Below, piece by piece: positions 1-9,053 of a stretch of DNA of 64,000 nucleotides. A program made the translations under genes and the position numbers. Numbering within the stretch: position 1 is the stretch's first letter; every line of letters starts with the position of its first letter. Source of the stretch: Endozoicomonas sp. 8E (lineage in GTDB: Bacteria; Pseudomonadota; Gammaproteobacteria; Pseudomonadales; Endozoicomonadaceae); assembly GCF_032883915.1 (NCBI RefSeq), contig NZ_CP120717.1:5844501-5908500 (forward strand), written 5' to 3'. The notes under the pieces are model-generated. The model saw nothing but the letters and a program-made list of their open reading frames with translations. It made no database searches and was not told the DNA's origin.

Positions 1-302
1 TTCAGAATGTGCTCGGCAAAAAACTGGGGACCCGAGGTATAAGCAAGCCCCTTGTTCAAGACGTGCTCCACAATCGGGTTCCCCCGGCTCATGGCATTCC
101 CTATCACGACCAGATCAGGCTCATCGTCCAGGTGTTCGATATGGTAGCCCTGCATCAGCTGAATACCCTCAGCTTCCAGCTGTGTGCTCATGGGGGGATA
201 GACATGTTCATCGGAACCACTGACCCTGATACCAATATCCCTGGCCAGAAGGGCGAGGCTTCCCATAAATGTACCGCAGATTCCCAGAATATGTATGCGC
301 AT
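1..302 (-). CDS. mpl: Mpl, UDP-N-acetylmuramate:tripeptide ligase (partial, C-terminus off the left edge)
   Basis: Reading the minus strand from 302 gives a protein beginning MRIHILGICGTFMGS, followed by a GSDEHVYPPMST segment, a DLVVIGNAMSRGNP segment and a SGPQFF segment. This is the N-terminal Rossmann-like domain of Mpl, the Mur ligase that joins recycled L-Ala-gamma-D-Glu-meso-DAP tripeptide to UDP-MurNAc in the cytoplasm. About 100 of roughly 450 residues are present; the ATP-binding and ligase domains lie outside the window. The start at 302 matches the usual start of the family and has an AAGGA-like ribosome site just upstream; an in-frame ATG at 317 is the alternative. It is divergent from the phosphofructokinase gene, with a 250-bp AT-rich spacer that must hold both promoters, although I could not place either one. 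Confidence 0.93.
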   Translation of the reverse strand, partial: MRIHILGICGTFMGSLALLARDIGIRVSGSDEHVYPPMSTQLEAEGIQLMQGYHIEHLDDEPDLVVIGNAMSRGNPIVEHVLNKGLAYTSGPQFFAEHIL

Positions 303-552
303 ACCATCCTTACTCATCGTCGGTCGCTGGCGGCTCTTCAAGGCCGCAAACGGTTCTGAAAACGTATGGCCAATGAGAAGTCATTCTGGCCGTGGACTTA
401 AGACTCTTTCCTTACCTTTTTACAGAAAAAATTCCGCTAAATAAACGGACAAACAGTCTTGTTTTAAGTATTATGCGAATCGAAACCCGCTAAACCATAG
501 AACAACAGAAACATACAAAGCCAAGATTACTATTCAGCGAGAGCTACTCAGG

Positions 553-1818
553 ATGTCAATCAAACATGCATTTTATGCACAGTCAGGGGGCGTAACAGCA
601 GTTATCAATGCCAGTGCCTGCGCCGTTATCGAGACCGCACGTCGCTATCCGAACCAAATTGGTAAGGTCTATGCGGGTTATAACGGCATTCTGGGAGCGC
701 TGAGGGAAGAACTGATCGACACCAGTCAGGAATCCCATGAGACCATCGGGGCGCTTCACCGGACCCCCGGAGGTGCATTTGGATCATGCCGTTATAAACT
801 CAAATCCTTCGAAGAGAGTGAAGCAGAATACCGCCGACTGATTGAAGTGTTTCAGGCACACAATATCGGCTACTTCTTCTATAACGGCGGTAACGATTCC
901 ATGGATACGGCGCTGAAGGTGTCTCAGCTCAGTGAAAACATGGGTTACCCCATCACCTGCATTGGCATTCCCAAAACCATCGATAATGATCTGGCGGTAA
1001 CCGACAACTGCCCCGGGTTTGGTTCAGCCGCCAAATACCTTGCAGTTTCCACCAAAGAGGCCAGCCATGATATTGCCTCCATGTGCGATACCTCAACGAA
1101 GGTGTTTGTCATGGAAGTGATGGGCCGCCATGCCGGCTGGCTGGCAGCGGCCGCCGGACTGGCAGCTCGTCAGAATGGAGATCCTCCTCATATTATTGTG
1201 TTCCCGGAAACGCCACTGAATAAAGAAAAGTTTCTGGCCAAGGTCAAGAAAACCGTCGATGAAGAAGGTTACTGTGTCATTGTGGCCTCTGAAGGCGCCA
1301 AATACGCTGATGGCAGCTTTGTATCTGCCTCAACCACGGTCATTGACTCTTTTGGTCATCACCAGCTCGGTGGTGTGGCACCGGCACTGTGCACCATGAT
1401 CAAGCGGGAGCACGGCTTCAAATACCACTATGCGGTGGCAGACTACCTGCAGCGTTCAGCCAGACATATTGCCTCCAGAGTGGATGTTGAACAGGCTTAT
1501 GCCGTGGGTAAAGCAGCGGTTGAACTGGCGGTCACTGGCAAAAATGCCGTAATGCCCTGTATCACCCGCGAGTCCAATGCACCCTACCGCTGGTCTATCG
1601 GTGAAGTACAGCTGGAAGAAGTGGCCAACTTCGAAAAGAAAATGCCCATGGAGTTCATTGATGAGGAAGGCTTTGGCATTACCCCGGTCTGCCGGGAATA
1701 CCTTGAGCCGCTGATTGAAGGTGAAGAATACCCGCCTTACCTCAATGGTCTGCCAAGATTCGCCAAGCTGAGAAAAATCATGGTTGAGAAAAAACTCAAC
1801 AACACTTTTGATAGCTGA
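553..1818 (+). CDS. pfp: Pyrophosphate-dependent 6-phosphofructokinase
   Basis: The 421-residue protein is a phosphofructokinase that should interconvert fructose 6-phosphate and fructose 1,6-bisphosphate using pyrophosphate. The motif YNGGNDS (about residues 113-119) has Asp where ATP enzymes have Gly in GGDGS. PKTIDNDL (about 139-146) has the Lys typical of pyrophosphate enzymes, and it also contains the catalytic Asp. VMGRHAGW (about 188-195) is the sugar-phosphate binding motif. The length agrees with the roughly 400-residue bacterial group and the gene is intact. The ribosome site before 553 is weak (CTCAGG). A reversible pyrophosphate enzyme would serve both glycolysis and gluconeogenesis. 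Nothing connects it functionally with the array that starts just downstream; it marks the left boundary of the conserved chromosome. Confidence 0.95.
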   Translation: MSIKHAFYAQSGGVTAVINASACAVIETARRYPNQIGKVYAGYNGILGALREELIDTSQESHETIGALHRTPGGAFGSCRYKLKSFEESEAEYRRLIEVFQAHNIGYFFYNGGNDSMDTALKVSQLSENMGYPITCIGIPKTIDNDLAVTDNCPGFGSAAKYLAVSTKEASHDIASMCDTSTKVFVMEVMGRHAGWLAAAAGLAARQNGDPPHIIVFPETPLNKEKFLAKVKKTVDEEGYCVIVASEGAKYADGSFVSASTTVIDSFGHHQLGGVAPALCTMIKREHGFKYHYAVADYLQRSARHIASRVDVEQAYAVGKAAVELAVTGKNAVMPCITRESNAPYRWSIGEVQLEEVANFEKKMPMEFIDEEGFGITPVCREYLEPLIEGEEYPPYLNGLPRFAKLRKIMVEKKLNNTFDS

Positions 1819-1827
1819 ATCGAACAC

Positions 1828-2253
1828 GCTCGGACAGGAAATCATGATATGTGGTGACCTGTCCCATGACACTTCTCCAGACGCCAAAACCTATTCTCAG
1901 CTACCCCTTGCATTCTGTTGGAGCACTATGACAAGTTTCACAACGACAGGGAAAAACATCAGGCAGCCGGAACTGGTCTGAAGGGCAATCTATCGAAGTT
2001 GTGGCAAAGGTTCTGTGCTGCGTTGAGTCGGAGCCAACCCAAGCCTGAAGCCCCATCAGGCAAGCAAAACAGACACGACCTGCTAGTCTGTGGCATTGAG
2101 ATTGAGGGCTCGGGATGGCCGTGGTGCACGCGGACTTTCATAAATCCTCATCGTCTGATGCAGCACAGAAGGATGTATCATGGTCACAGGCCTGCTAGTG
2201 TGAACCAGCATAACCCAGCCTCAGAAAAGCAAAAAGAAGTCGGTAGCGATTAA
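1828..2253 (+). pseudogene. Decayed remnant of the zinc-finger array family (remnant 0)
   Basis: Two reading frames each carry a recognisable piece of the array family. In the frame open to 1981, residues LSHDTSPDAKTYSQLPL match the segment between the two hydrophobic stretches of member 4. After a frame change, the frame 1918-2253 encodes LWQRFCAALSRSQP, close to LWKKFCAALGRNQP of member 4. One finger-like unit follows (C-x11-C-x12-H-x4-H) and the reading frame closes at 2253. The signal sequence and first hydrophobic segment are missing. This is most simply the outermost, degraded copy of the array. A short functional protein from 1918 cannot be excluded. Confidence 0.6.
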
Positions 2254-2317
2254 TAATCTGACGCTCGCCTTTTGCTCTTAACTCGTTCCCACGCTTTGCC
2301 CTCGTTCTCACACTTTC

Positions 2318-2568
2318 AGAGGGTGTCGCAAAACTCCAACAACTCGTTCCCACGCTCTGAAGTCGTCATTCCCCCGAAGGCGGGAATCCAGCACCAACAG
2401 TGGGTCTCTGCCTTCACAGGGATGACAAGGCCAGGGAGGGCGCCGGGCAGTATGGTTCTGGTGGTGAGTCAGTGTGGATTCCCGCCTTCGCGGGAATGAC
2501 GAGAATGAAGCCGTGAATGACGGGAGTCAACTCGTTCTCACGCTGAAGAGAGTTTTGCGACACCCTCT
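2318..2568. mobile_element. MITE-like element, copy 1
   Basis: A 19-bp perfect terminal inverted repeat, AGAGGGTGTCGCAAAACTC, occurs at 2318-2336 and, inverted, at 2550-2568. The interior holds short palindromes of the type ATTCCCGCCTTCGCGGGAAT, like the dRS3-type repeats known from Neisseria, and no coding region. The same element is present in reverse orientation at 58443-58754. TTTCA flanks both sides if the element is taken as GAGGG...CCCTC, so a short target duplication is possible. The element is non-autonomous; no transposase with these ends is in the window. Confidence 0.75.
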
Positions 2569-2586
2569 TTCAGGCCCTGTAGGTAA

Positions 2587-2791
2587 CAGCGTGGGAATGC
2601 ATAAGCCCCTTCAGTAAAAAACAATAATCGTTTTGATAGGTACACAAAGCTATCCACCCACCACCGAATGGCTCGTGATTACTCGCTTCGGCCTCGCCAA
2701 AGGATACCGCAGCGCTTCAAAGAATTTTCTCGGACTACACTTGGCCTCGCAAGATTGATTGCAGAATATTTAAACCAGGATGCAAGAATAA
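2587..2791 (+). repeat. Conserved upstream region of members 1-3, copy 1
   Basis: About 200 bp, beginning with a GCGTGGGAATGC-like stretch and ending at the start codon of member 1, recur upstream of members 2 and 3. Shared landmarks in order are GAATGGCTC, CTCGCAAGATT, GCAGAA and a final GCAAGAATAA or GTAAGAATAA just before ATG. It presumably carries the promoter and leader, but I could not assign -35 or -10 boxes. It differs clearly from the leader type found from member 8 onward. Confidence 0.6.
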
Positions 2792-4207
2792 ATGATCAAA
2801 CACCCACTCCCTGCAGTGCTGCTGTTGCTGCTATCATTACCGGTCACCTGCCAGGCTCAAATGCTGACAAAACGCTATATTGTCGAGCTGCAACAGAATA
2901 CAGGCTCTCAAGACAAAAGCTTTCCTATCCAACAGCATTATCCACACACATTGCCTAACGACCCTACAATCATTGCCAAAACAAACGACTATGCAGAGTC
3001 AAATTACCCGACAAATAACATACCATTTGGACCCGGCGGTTACGGACTAAAAACAGGCATTATTGAGTCGATTTCGTGGAATTTGCTTTACGCTTCCCAT
3101 CTGCTGGTTGCCTACGAACTGACCCTGACGACCAAGGACACTTATCTAAACTCCAACATTTATTCATGGCTACCCTTTATCGTTATCGGACCGCTTTTAA
3201 ACAGCTATTGGAATCCCGACTCCCCCATGTTTAACACGATTGGACAACAAGAATTGAGTCAGGATTATCCGTTTGTGATCAACACCATGACGCACAGCCC
3301 CGGAGACAACCCACAGCAAGGCCAGCCATCAACATCATCCGATCAGCAAGCCCCACAAGCCACTAACAAACGCATAGGCTATTTCACTCCTCTTCTGTAT
3401 TCTAACTCTGGCAATGGTAACGAAGACCCTGAAAAAGACTCACACACTTTAGGTTTAATTTGTTTCGTCCATCCCTGTCGTGGCATTTGTCGATTCCGAC
3501 CATCATCCGACAGTGAAGAGCTGGCTGAAGCAGATGAGGATTGCCCTATATGCTTTGAAAAATTTAGCAATGCGACTATTACTCCCTGTTGCTCGAAGCA
3601 AATTGACACACACTGTTTACGAAGGATGTTTCTGACCACTCCAAGTTGGTCAATGAAAACCTGCCCACTTTGCAGAGCAGACATGAATTTTTTAGCACAA
3701 TCACCAGGTTTTGCTGTAAACGAACAGGCACACCATAACTTACCAACATGTGATGTGCTCATAACCGGCAGGGATGGCCAGCAGCGCCGATGCGGGAAAA
3801 TCTGCAGAAACGTCAGAGCACTTTCGGCTCACAGGCGCAGATACCACTACGAACAAGAAACCTGTGACGTGACCATAATCAGGCAGGATGGCCAGCAACA
3901 GCCATGCGGAAAAGTCTGCAGGAATGCCAGAGAACTGAGGAGGCATCAAAGAATAGACCACTCCGGGCAACAAACCTGTGACTTGACCATAATCAGGCAG
4001 GATGGCCAGCCAGGGCCATGCGGGAAAGTCTGCAGAAATATCAGAGCCCTGACGAGGCACCGAGTAATGGACCACTCCGGACAACAAACCTGTGATGTGA
4101 CCATAACCAGGCAGGATGGCCTGCCAAGACCATGCGGAAAAGTCTGCACGAATGTCAGAGCCATGCTGCATCACAAAAGAAGAAAGCACAGTGCCACGAA
4201 CCGGTGA
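2792..4207 (+). CDS. Array member 1: exported RING-like and C2H2 zinc-finger protein
   Basis: The 471-residue protein starts MIKHPLPAVLLLLLSLP and has a signal sequence ending VTCQA; the ATG is preceded by a weak AAGAA site. Two hydrophobic segments lie near residues 97-115 and 126-142. A Cys cluster (HTLGLICFVHPCRGIC) lies near 217-232. A RING-like module spans about 251-294 (CPIC, TPCCSKQIDTHCL, CPLCR); the usual second-site ligands are partly changed, with Asp and His in place of the expected His/Cys order. Four C2H2 fingers follow from about residue 320, all with both Cys and both His. The product has no basic RKRK tail. The DNA after the stop (4208-4255) resembles a further finger in another frame, so the gene looks shortened by a small deletion. 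Ubiquitin ligase activity is possible from the fold but not shown. Confidence 0.88.
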   Translation: MIKHPLPAVLLLLLSLPVTCQAQMLTKRYIVELQQNTGSQDKSFPIQQHYPHTLPNDPTIIAKTNDYAESNYPTNNIPFGPGGYGLKTGIIESISWNLLYASHLLVAYELTLTTKDTYLNSNIYSWLPFIVIGPLLNSYWNPDSPMFNTIGQQELSQDYPFVINTMTHSPGDNPQQGQPSTSSDQQAPQATNKRIGYFTPLLYSNSGNGNEDPEKDSHTLGLICFVHPCRGICRFRPSSDSEELAEADEDCPICFEKFSNATITPCCSKQIDTHCLRRMFLTTPSWSMKTCPLCRADMNFLAQSPGFAVNEQAHHNLPTCDVLITGRDGQQRRCGKICRNVRALSAHRRRYHYEQETCDVTIIRQDGQQQPCGKVCRNARELRRHQRIDHSGQQTCDLTIIRQDGQPGPCGKVCRNIRALTRHRVMDHSGQQTCDVTITRQDGLPRPCGKVCTNVRAMLHHKRRKHSATNR

Positions 4208-4255
4208 CGCAACCGTGGCCGGAGGGGGACGGCCAGCAGCGACCCTGTGGGTCCC

Positions 4256-4451
4256 GGCGTGGGAACGCCTGAGCCCTTCTTATAAAAGACATAAGTCGCA
4301 TAAAAGATACACAGGATCTATCACCGAATGGCTCCTGATTAGGCTCCCTCGGCTTGCCAGAGGATAGCGCAGTGCTGCAATGAATTTTTCTGGTCTACAC
4401 TCGGTCTCGCAAGATTACTAGCAGAACATGTAAACCGGGATGTAAGAATAA
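4256..4451 (+). repeat. Conserved upstream region, copy 2, with decayed finger remnant before it
   Basis: This is the second copy of the region described before member 1. It runs from GCGTGGGAACGCC to the AAGAATAA just before the ATG of member 2. The stretch immediately before it (4199-4255) is finger coding sequence left over from member 1. Confidence 0.6.
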
Positions 4452-5825
4452 ATGAACAAACAGTCACTCTATATGACACTGCTTTTACTGCTGTCGCTAT
4501 CTGCCATCTGCCATGCCCAACGATCGACACGACATTTTGTTGTCAAACTTGAACAGAATACAGGTTCTCCAGACAAAAGCTTTTCTATTCAACAGCATTA
4601 CCAGAATACATTGCCGAACAACCCTTCAATCATTGCCAAAATAAACAACTATGAAGAGTCAGATGCCCCGGCCAATAACATACCACCCGGACCCGGCTGT
4701 TACGGACTAAAAACAGGCATTATTGAGTCGATTTCGTGGAATTTGCTTTACGCTTCCCATCTGCTGGTTGCATACGAACTGACCCTGACTAGCAAAGACG
4801 CCTATCTAAACTCCAACATTTATTCATGGCTACCCTTTATCGTTGTCGGCTCGCTTTTAAACAGCTATTGGAATCCCGACTCCCTCATGTTTAACACGAT
4901 TGGACAACAAGAACTGAGTCAGGATTATCCGTTTTTGATCAACACCATGACGCTCAGCTCCGAAGATAACCAACAGCAAGGCCAGCTATCCGCATCATCC
5001 GGTCAGCAGGCCTCAGGAACAACCACCCGAGTTACGGGTTCTTTCACCAGCTCACTGGACTCATGCTCTGGCGAAGGTAACGGAGACCCTGAACAACACC
5101 AGCACACTTACGGTTTGGATTGTTACGTCGATTCCTGTAACGGCGTCTGTCGATTCCGACCACCGCCCGATAGCCAAGAGCTGGCTGAAGCAGGTGAGAA
5201 TTGCCCTATATGCTTTGATAAATTTAGCAAGGCAATGGTTACTCCCTGTTGTTCGCAGAAAATTGACACACACTGTTTACGAAGGGTGTTTCTGAACGCT
5301 CCACGATGGTCAACAAAAACCTGCCCATTTTGCAGAGCAGACATGAATTTTTTAGCACGATCGCCGGATTTAGCATTAAGCGTAGAGACACAGCAAGACT
5401 TACCAGCTCATTATAACGAGCCCCCGGGTATCCGTTCCTCAAGAACAGCCTTTATCGCTCTCACTGAGAGAGCATTCGGGCCAAGAACCTCTAACGAGGC
5501 CGAAATCGGCGGGGATGGCCAGCAACGGCGATGCGGGAGGGTCTGCAAGAATGCCGAAGCCCTGTCATACTACAAAAGCAAATATCACACAGGGCAAAAA
5601 GCCTGCGAACTGTCCGTGATCAGCAGAGATGGCCAGTCGCGGCCATGCTTGAAGGTATGCAAAAATGTCCAAGCTCTGGCATACCACAAAGTCAAGTGCC
5701 ACAGCAGACAGAAAACCCGTGACGTAACCGATGTCGGGAAGGATGGACAGCAACGTCCACGCGAGAAGGTCTGCAGAAAGACCAGAGCCCCGGTGGAGCA
5801 CAAAAGAGAACATCGAAATCGCTAG
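4452..5825 (+). CDS. Array member 2: exported RING-like protein with decaying zinc fingers
   Basis: The 457-residue protein begins MNKQSLYMTLLLLLSLS with a signal sequence ending AICHA. The N-terminal domain is very close to members 1 and 3. The RING-like module (CPICFDKF, TPCCSQKIDTHCL, CPFCR) occupies about 251-294. Only the middle of three finger units is intact. The first lacks its first Cys and has Tyr for the first His (SYYKSKYH). The third has lost both Cys (RDVTDVG... RPREKVC). The RING-like module is kept while the fingers erode, so selection on the two parts may differ. Start at ATG 4452. Confidence 0.87.
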   Translation: MNKQSLYMTLLLLLSLSAICHAQRSTRHFVVKLEQNTGSPDKSFSIQQHYQNTLPNNPSIIAKINNYEESDAPANNIPPGPGCYGLKTGIIESISWNLLYASHLLVAYELTLTSKDAYLNSNIYSWLPFIVVGSLLNSYWNPDSLMFNTIGQQELSQDYPFLINTMTLSSEDNQQQGQLSASSGQQASGTTTRVTGSFTSSLDSCSGEGNGDPEQHQHTYGLDCYVDSCNGVCRFRPPPDSQELAEAGENCPICFDKFSKAMVTPCCSQKIDTHCLRRVFLNAPRWSTKTCPFCRADMNFLARSPDLALSVETQQDLPAHYNEPPGIRSSRTAFIALTERAFGPRTSNEAEIGGDGQQRRCGRVCKNAEALSYYKSKYHTGQKACELSVISRDGQSRPCLKVCKNVQALAYHKVKCHSRQKTRDVTDVGKDGQQRPREKVCRKTRAPVEHKREHRNR

Positions 5826-5868
5826 CCTGATCAACGCGTTCCCTCGCTTTTAGGCCTTTTGGATCACA

Positions 5869-6071
5869 GCGTCGGAATGCACAGGCCCTTTCACTAAAAG
5901 ACATTAATCGTCTAAAAAGATGCTCAAAGCCAACCATCTATCACAGAATGGCTCTTAATTTCACCCACCGGGCTCGCCAAAGAATGCCGAAGTGCTGCAA
6001 TGAATTTTTCTGGTCTACACTTGGTCTCGCAAGATTACTTGCAGAACATGTAAACCGGGATGTAAGAATAA
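5869..6071 (+). repeat. Conserved upstream region, copy 3
   Basis: This is the third copy of the 200-bp region in front of the RING-bearing genes. From about 5995 to the ATG it is almost identical to copy 2, suggesting a recent duplication of leader plus gene. Confidence 0.6.
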
Positions 6072-7322
6072 ATGAACAAACAGTCACTCTATATGACACT
6101 GCTTTTGCTGCTGTCACTGTCTGCCATCTGCCATGCCCAACGATCGACACAACATTTTGTTGTCAAACTTGAACAGAATACAGGTTCTCCAGACAAAAGC
6201 TTTTCTATCCAACAGCATTACCAGAATACATTGCCGAACAACCCTTCAATCATTGCCAAAATAAACAACTATGCAGGGTCAGATGCCCCGGCAAATAACA
6301 TACCACCCCGACCCGGCGGTTACGGACTAAAAACAGGCATTATTGAGTCGATTTCGTGGAATTTGCTTTACGCTTCCCATCTGCTGGTTGCCTACGAACT
6401 GACCCTGACGACCAAGGACACTTATCTAAACTCCAACATTTATTCATGGCTACCCTTTATCGTTGTCGGATCGCTTTTAAGCAGCTATTGGAATCCCGAC
6501 TCCCCCATGTTTAACACGATTGGACAACAAGAATTGAGTCAGGATTATCCGTTTGTGATCAACACCATGACGCACAGCTTCGGAAATAACCCACAACAAG
6601 GCCAGCCATCTGCATCATCCGGTCAGCAGACCACGGGAACAACCACCCAACTTGCAGGTACTCACATCAGCCCTCTGGATTCCGGCGCTGGCGACGGTAA
6701 CGGAGACCCTGAACAACATCGACATACTTACGGTTTAAATTGTTTCGTCGATTCCTGTAATGGCGTTTGTCGATTCCGACCACCATCCGATAGCAGAGAG
6801 CCAGCTGAAGCAGACGAGGAGTGCCCTATATGCTATGAAAAGTTTAGCGATACAATGGTTACTCCCTGTTGTTCGCAGAAAATTGACACGCACTGTTTAC
6901 AAAGGACGTTTCAGAACGCTCCAAGATGGTCAATGAAAACCTGCCCACTTTGCAGAGCAAACATGAATTTGTTAGCACAATCGCCGGATTTTGCTGTAAG
7001 CGAAGAGGGACAGCAGGACTTACCAGATCTTTATAACCAACCCTGGGGTTTTCGTTTGGCCCCTTTCGTTTTCACCGGGATAGCAGACAGTCTAACATGT
7101 GACAATGTCATAGTTGGCGAGGATGGCCAGCCACGACCATGCGGGAGGCACTGCAGGAATAGAAGAGCCTTGGCAGAACACGTAAGAGAGTACCACTCTG
7201 GGCAACAAACCTGTGAACTGACCGTGATCGGCGAGAATGGCCAGCAAAGGCCATGCAGCAGGATCTTCCGGAGTGCCAGAACCCTGAGTTTTCACAAGAG
7301 GATACACCACCGACGGCAATGA
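6072..7322 (+). CDS. Array member 3: exported RING-like protein with two C2H2 fingers
   Basis: The 416-residue protein shares its first 20 codons and upstream DNA with member 2. The RING-like module lies near 251-294 (CPICYEKF, TPCCSQKIDTHCL, CPLCR). Two intact fingers start near residue 342; the second has Phe at the core position (CSRIF). The stop codon TGA at 7320-7322 stands where other members have CAA in the finger linker. The following bases still read ACC TGT GAC as at the start of another finger, so the gene appears cut short by a nonsense change. Start at ATG 6072. Confidence 0.88.
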   Translation: MNKQSLYMTLLLLLSLSAICHAQRSTQHFVVKLEQNTGSPDKSFSIQQHYQNTLPNNPSIIAKINNYAGSDAPANNIPPRPGGYGLKTGIIESISWNLLYASHLLVAYELTLTTKDTYLNSNIYSWLPFIVVGSLLSSYWNPDSPMFNTIGQQELSQDYPFVINTMTHSFGNNPQQGQPSASSGQQTTGTTTQLAGTHISPLDSGAGDGNGDPEQHRHTYGLNCFVDSCNGVCRFRPPSDSREPAEADEECPICYEKFSDTMVTPCCSQKIDTHCLQRTFQNAPRWSMKTCPLCRANMNLLAQSPDFAVSEEGQQDLPDLYNQPWGFRLAPFVFTGIADSLTCDNVIVGEDGQPRPCGRHCRNRRALAEHVREYHSGQQTCELTVIGENGQQRPCSRIFRSARTLSFHKRIHHRRQ

Positions 7323-7455
7323 ACCTGTGACACGACCACGCCCTGGGCGCGCAGCAGCCAGCGATAGAGTTTTTTTAACAGAAGGTCTTTGATAGAAAAC
7401 ACGCTTGTTTTCCTGGTCTACACTTCTTCGCTTTAAATCAGAATGTAAGAAAAAA

Positions 7456-8886
7456 GTGATTATAAACCCAATTTTTACGGCCCTGCTGTTACTCTTGTTG
7501 TTATCTGTCACCTGCCGGGCTCAAGCATTAACAGAACGTTATATTGTCGAGCTTCAACAAAATACAGATTCTCCAGACAAAAGCTTTTCTATCGAGCAGC
7601 TTGCCCAGAGTAGATTGCCGGGCGACCCTTCAATCATTGCCAAAATAAATAACTATGAAGGGTCAGATTCCCCAGCAAATAACATACCACCCGGACCCGG
7701 CGGTTACTTGTTAAAAACGACCATTATTGAGTCGATTTCGTGGCATCTGCTCTACGCTACCAACCTGCTGTTTGTTTACGAACTGATCCTGACCAGCCAC
7801 ATCACCTCACAAGGCTCCAAAACTTATTCGCAGCTACCTTTAGAAGCGTTTATCGCCGTCGGCTCGCTTTTAAACAGCTATTGGAACCCCGACTCGCCGA
7901 TGTTCAACCCGATTGGACAACAAGAGTCGAATAAAGATTATCCGTTTGTGATCAACACTATGACACTCAGCCCCGGAGATAACCAACAACAAGGCCAACC
8001 GTCAGAATCATCCACCCAGCAAGCCTCAGGGACAACGTCACGGCTTAGAGGCACTATCAGCAGCCGCCAGCATTCTGACTCTGGTGGCGGTGACGAAGAA
8101 CCTCAACATCACCGGCATACTCTGGGTTTAAATTGTTTCACAGACAACTGTAATGGCGTTTGTAAATTCCGACAATCTGGAGCAAGACCAAAAACAAGGT
8201 CAAGGCTCTATAAGGACTCAGATCCACAGAGCTTACCTTCTGAAAAAGTCGGGTTCTCCTTTTCGCTTACTCAGACAACTTCACCTTCCCCGGCAGGGTC
8301 TTCAGAAACACAACCAACAACAGCACAAACGACGGAATTATCCCAACCGGGTCAGAGCCAGGCTCATCTTTCCCAAACAGACACAGTAAAAGCTCCGTCA
8401 GTTTTCCGAAAAGGATACTTCAGCAGTCAAAAAACCTGTGACATGCCCACGAAACGGACGAGAAGCCGACTGAGACCATGGGGGAGAGTCTGTAAGAGTT
8501 CTCACTCCTTGTCGGTGCAAATAAGTGAGCATCACAGCCGCAGGGAAAGCCCGCAGGAAGCCCTGGCCAGTATAACGCCCCCGCCCGTATCGAGGCTGTG
8601 GAAAAAATTCTGCGCTGCTTTGGGTCGGAACCAACCTGATTTTCCCCAAACAGGCACCGTAAAAGCTCCGTCAGGTAACCAAAAAAGATACAGGACCGGA
8701 TCGGAAACCTGTGACTTACCCGTAGATCAACGTCCGAGGCCATGCAGACGTCTTTGCAAGAATGCTCGTCAGCTGAACAAGCAAGCAAGAATAGCGCACC
8801 TTCGGATGCCTGTTGGTGCAAACCGGGGACTCAGTCCTCCTGAAGTAAATCAAAATCATCCAACCCCAAAAAGAGGAAGAGGATAG
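7456..8886 (+). CDS. Array member 4: family protein with degenerate fingers, no RING
   Basis: I place the start at GTG 7456, which aligns with the ATG of members 1 and 5. An in-frame ATG at 7405 would add 17 residues that correspond to noncoding leader in the neighbours. The product (about 476 residues) has a signal sequence ending VTCRA, the two hydrophobic segments and the Cys cluster (LNCFTDNCNGVC). The second half is rich in Ser, Thr, Gln and Pro. Two finger-like units remain, each missing ligands (LRPWGRVC has lost the second Cys; the other has Lys for the first His). The segment LWKKFCAALGRNQP is shared with remnant 0. No intact C2H2 finger is present. Confidence 0.85.
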   Translation: MIINPIFTALLLLLLLSVTCRAQALTERYIVELQQNTDSPDKSFSIEQLAQSRLPGDPSIIAKINNYEGSDSPANNIPPGPGGYLLKTTIIESISWHLLYATNLLFVYELILTSHITSQGSKTYSQLPLEAFIAVGSLLNSYWNPDSPMFNPIGQQESNKDYPFVINTMTLSPGDNQQQGQPSESSTQQASGTTSRLRGTISSRQHSDSGGGDEEPQHHRHTLGLNCFTDNCNGVCKFRQSGARPKTRSRLYKDSDPQSLPSEKVGFSFSLTQTTSPSPAGSSETQPTTAQTTELSQPGQSQAHLSQTDTVKAPSVFRKGYFSSQKTCDMPTKRTRSRLRPWGRVCKSSHSLSVQISEHHSRRESPQEALASITPPPVSRLWKKFCAALGRNQPDFPQTGTVKAPSGNQKRYRTGSETCDLPVDQRPRPCRRLCKNARQLNKQARIAHLRMPVGANRGLSPPEVNQNHPTPKRGRG

Positions 8887-9053
8887 GGGTTAATACATGG
8901 CTCAGTTTTGCTCGCTACTTTTACGACACTCGGGCCACCAAACGATACAGCCATGTTTCAAAGAATTATTAACAGGCTGTCTGTGACAGGAAAACACGAC
9001 AATTTTCTTGGTCTACACTTCTTCCTCCCATCAAACCAGGATGTAAGAATAAA

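Noticed and set aside
9-359. Plus-strand open frame of 116 codons
   Set aside because: It lies antisense to the clear Mpl coding sequence and has no recognisable features.
2792-2870. Lipoprotein signal with the conserved Cys of VTCQA/VICQA as lipid site
   Set aside because: The residues before the Cys (S-V-I or P-V-T) do not fit the lipobox, while C-Q-A fits a signal peptidase I site with cleavage after Ala.
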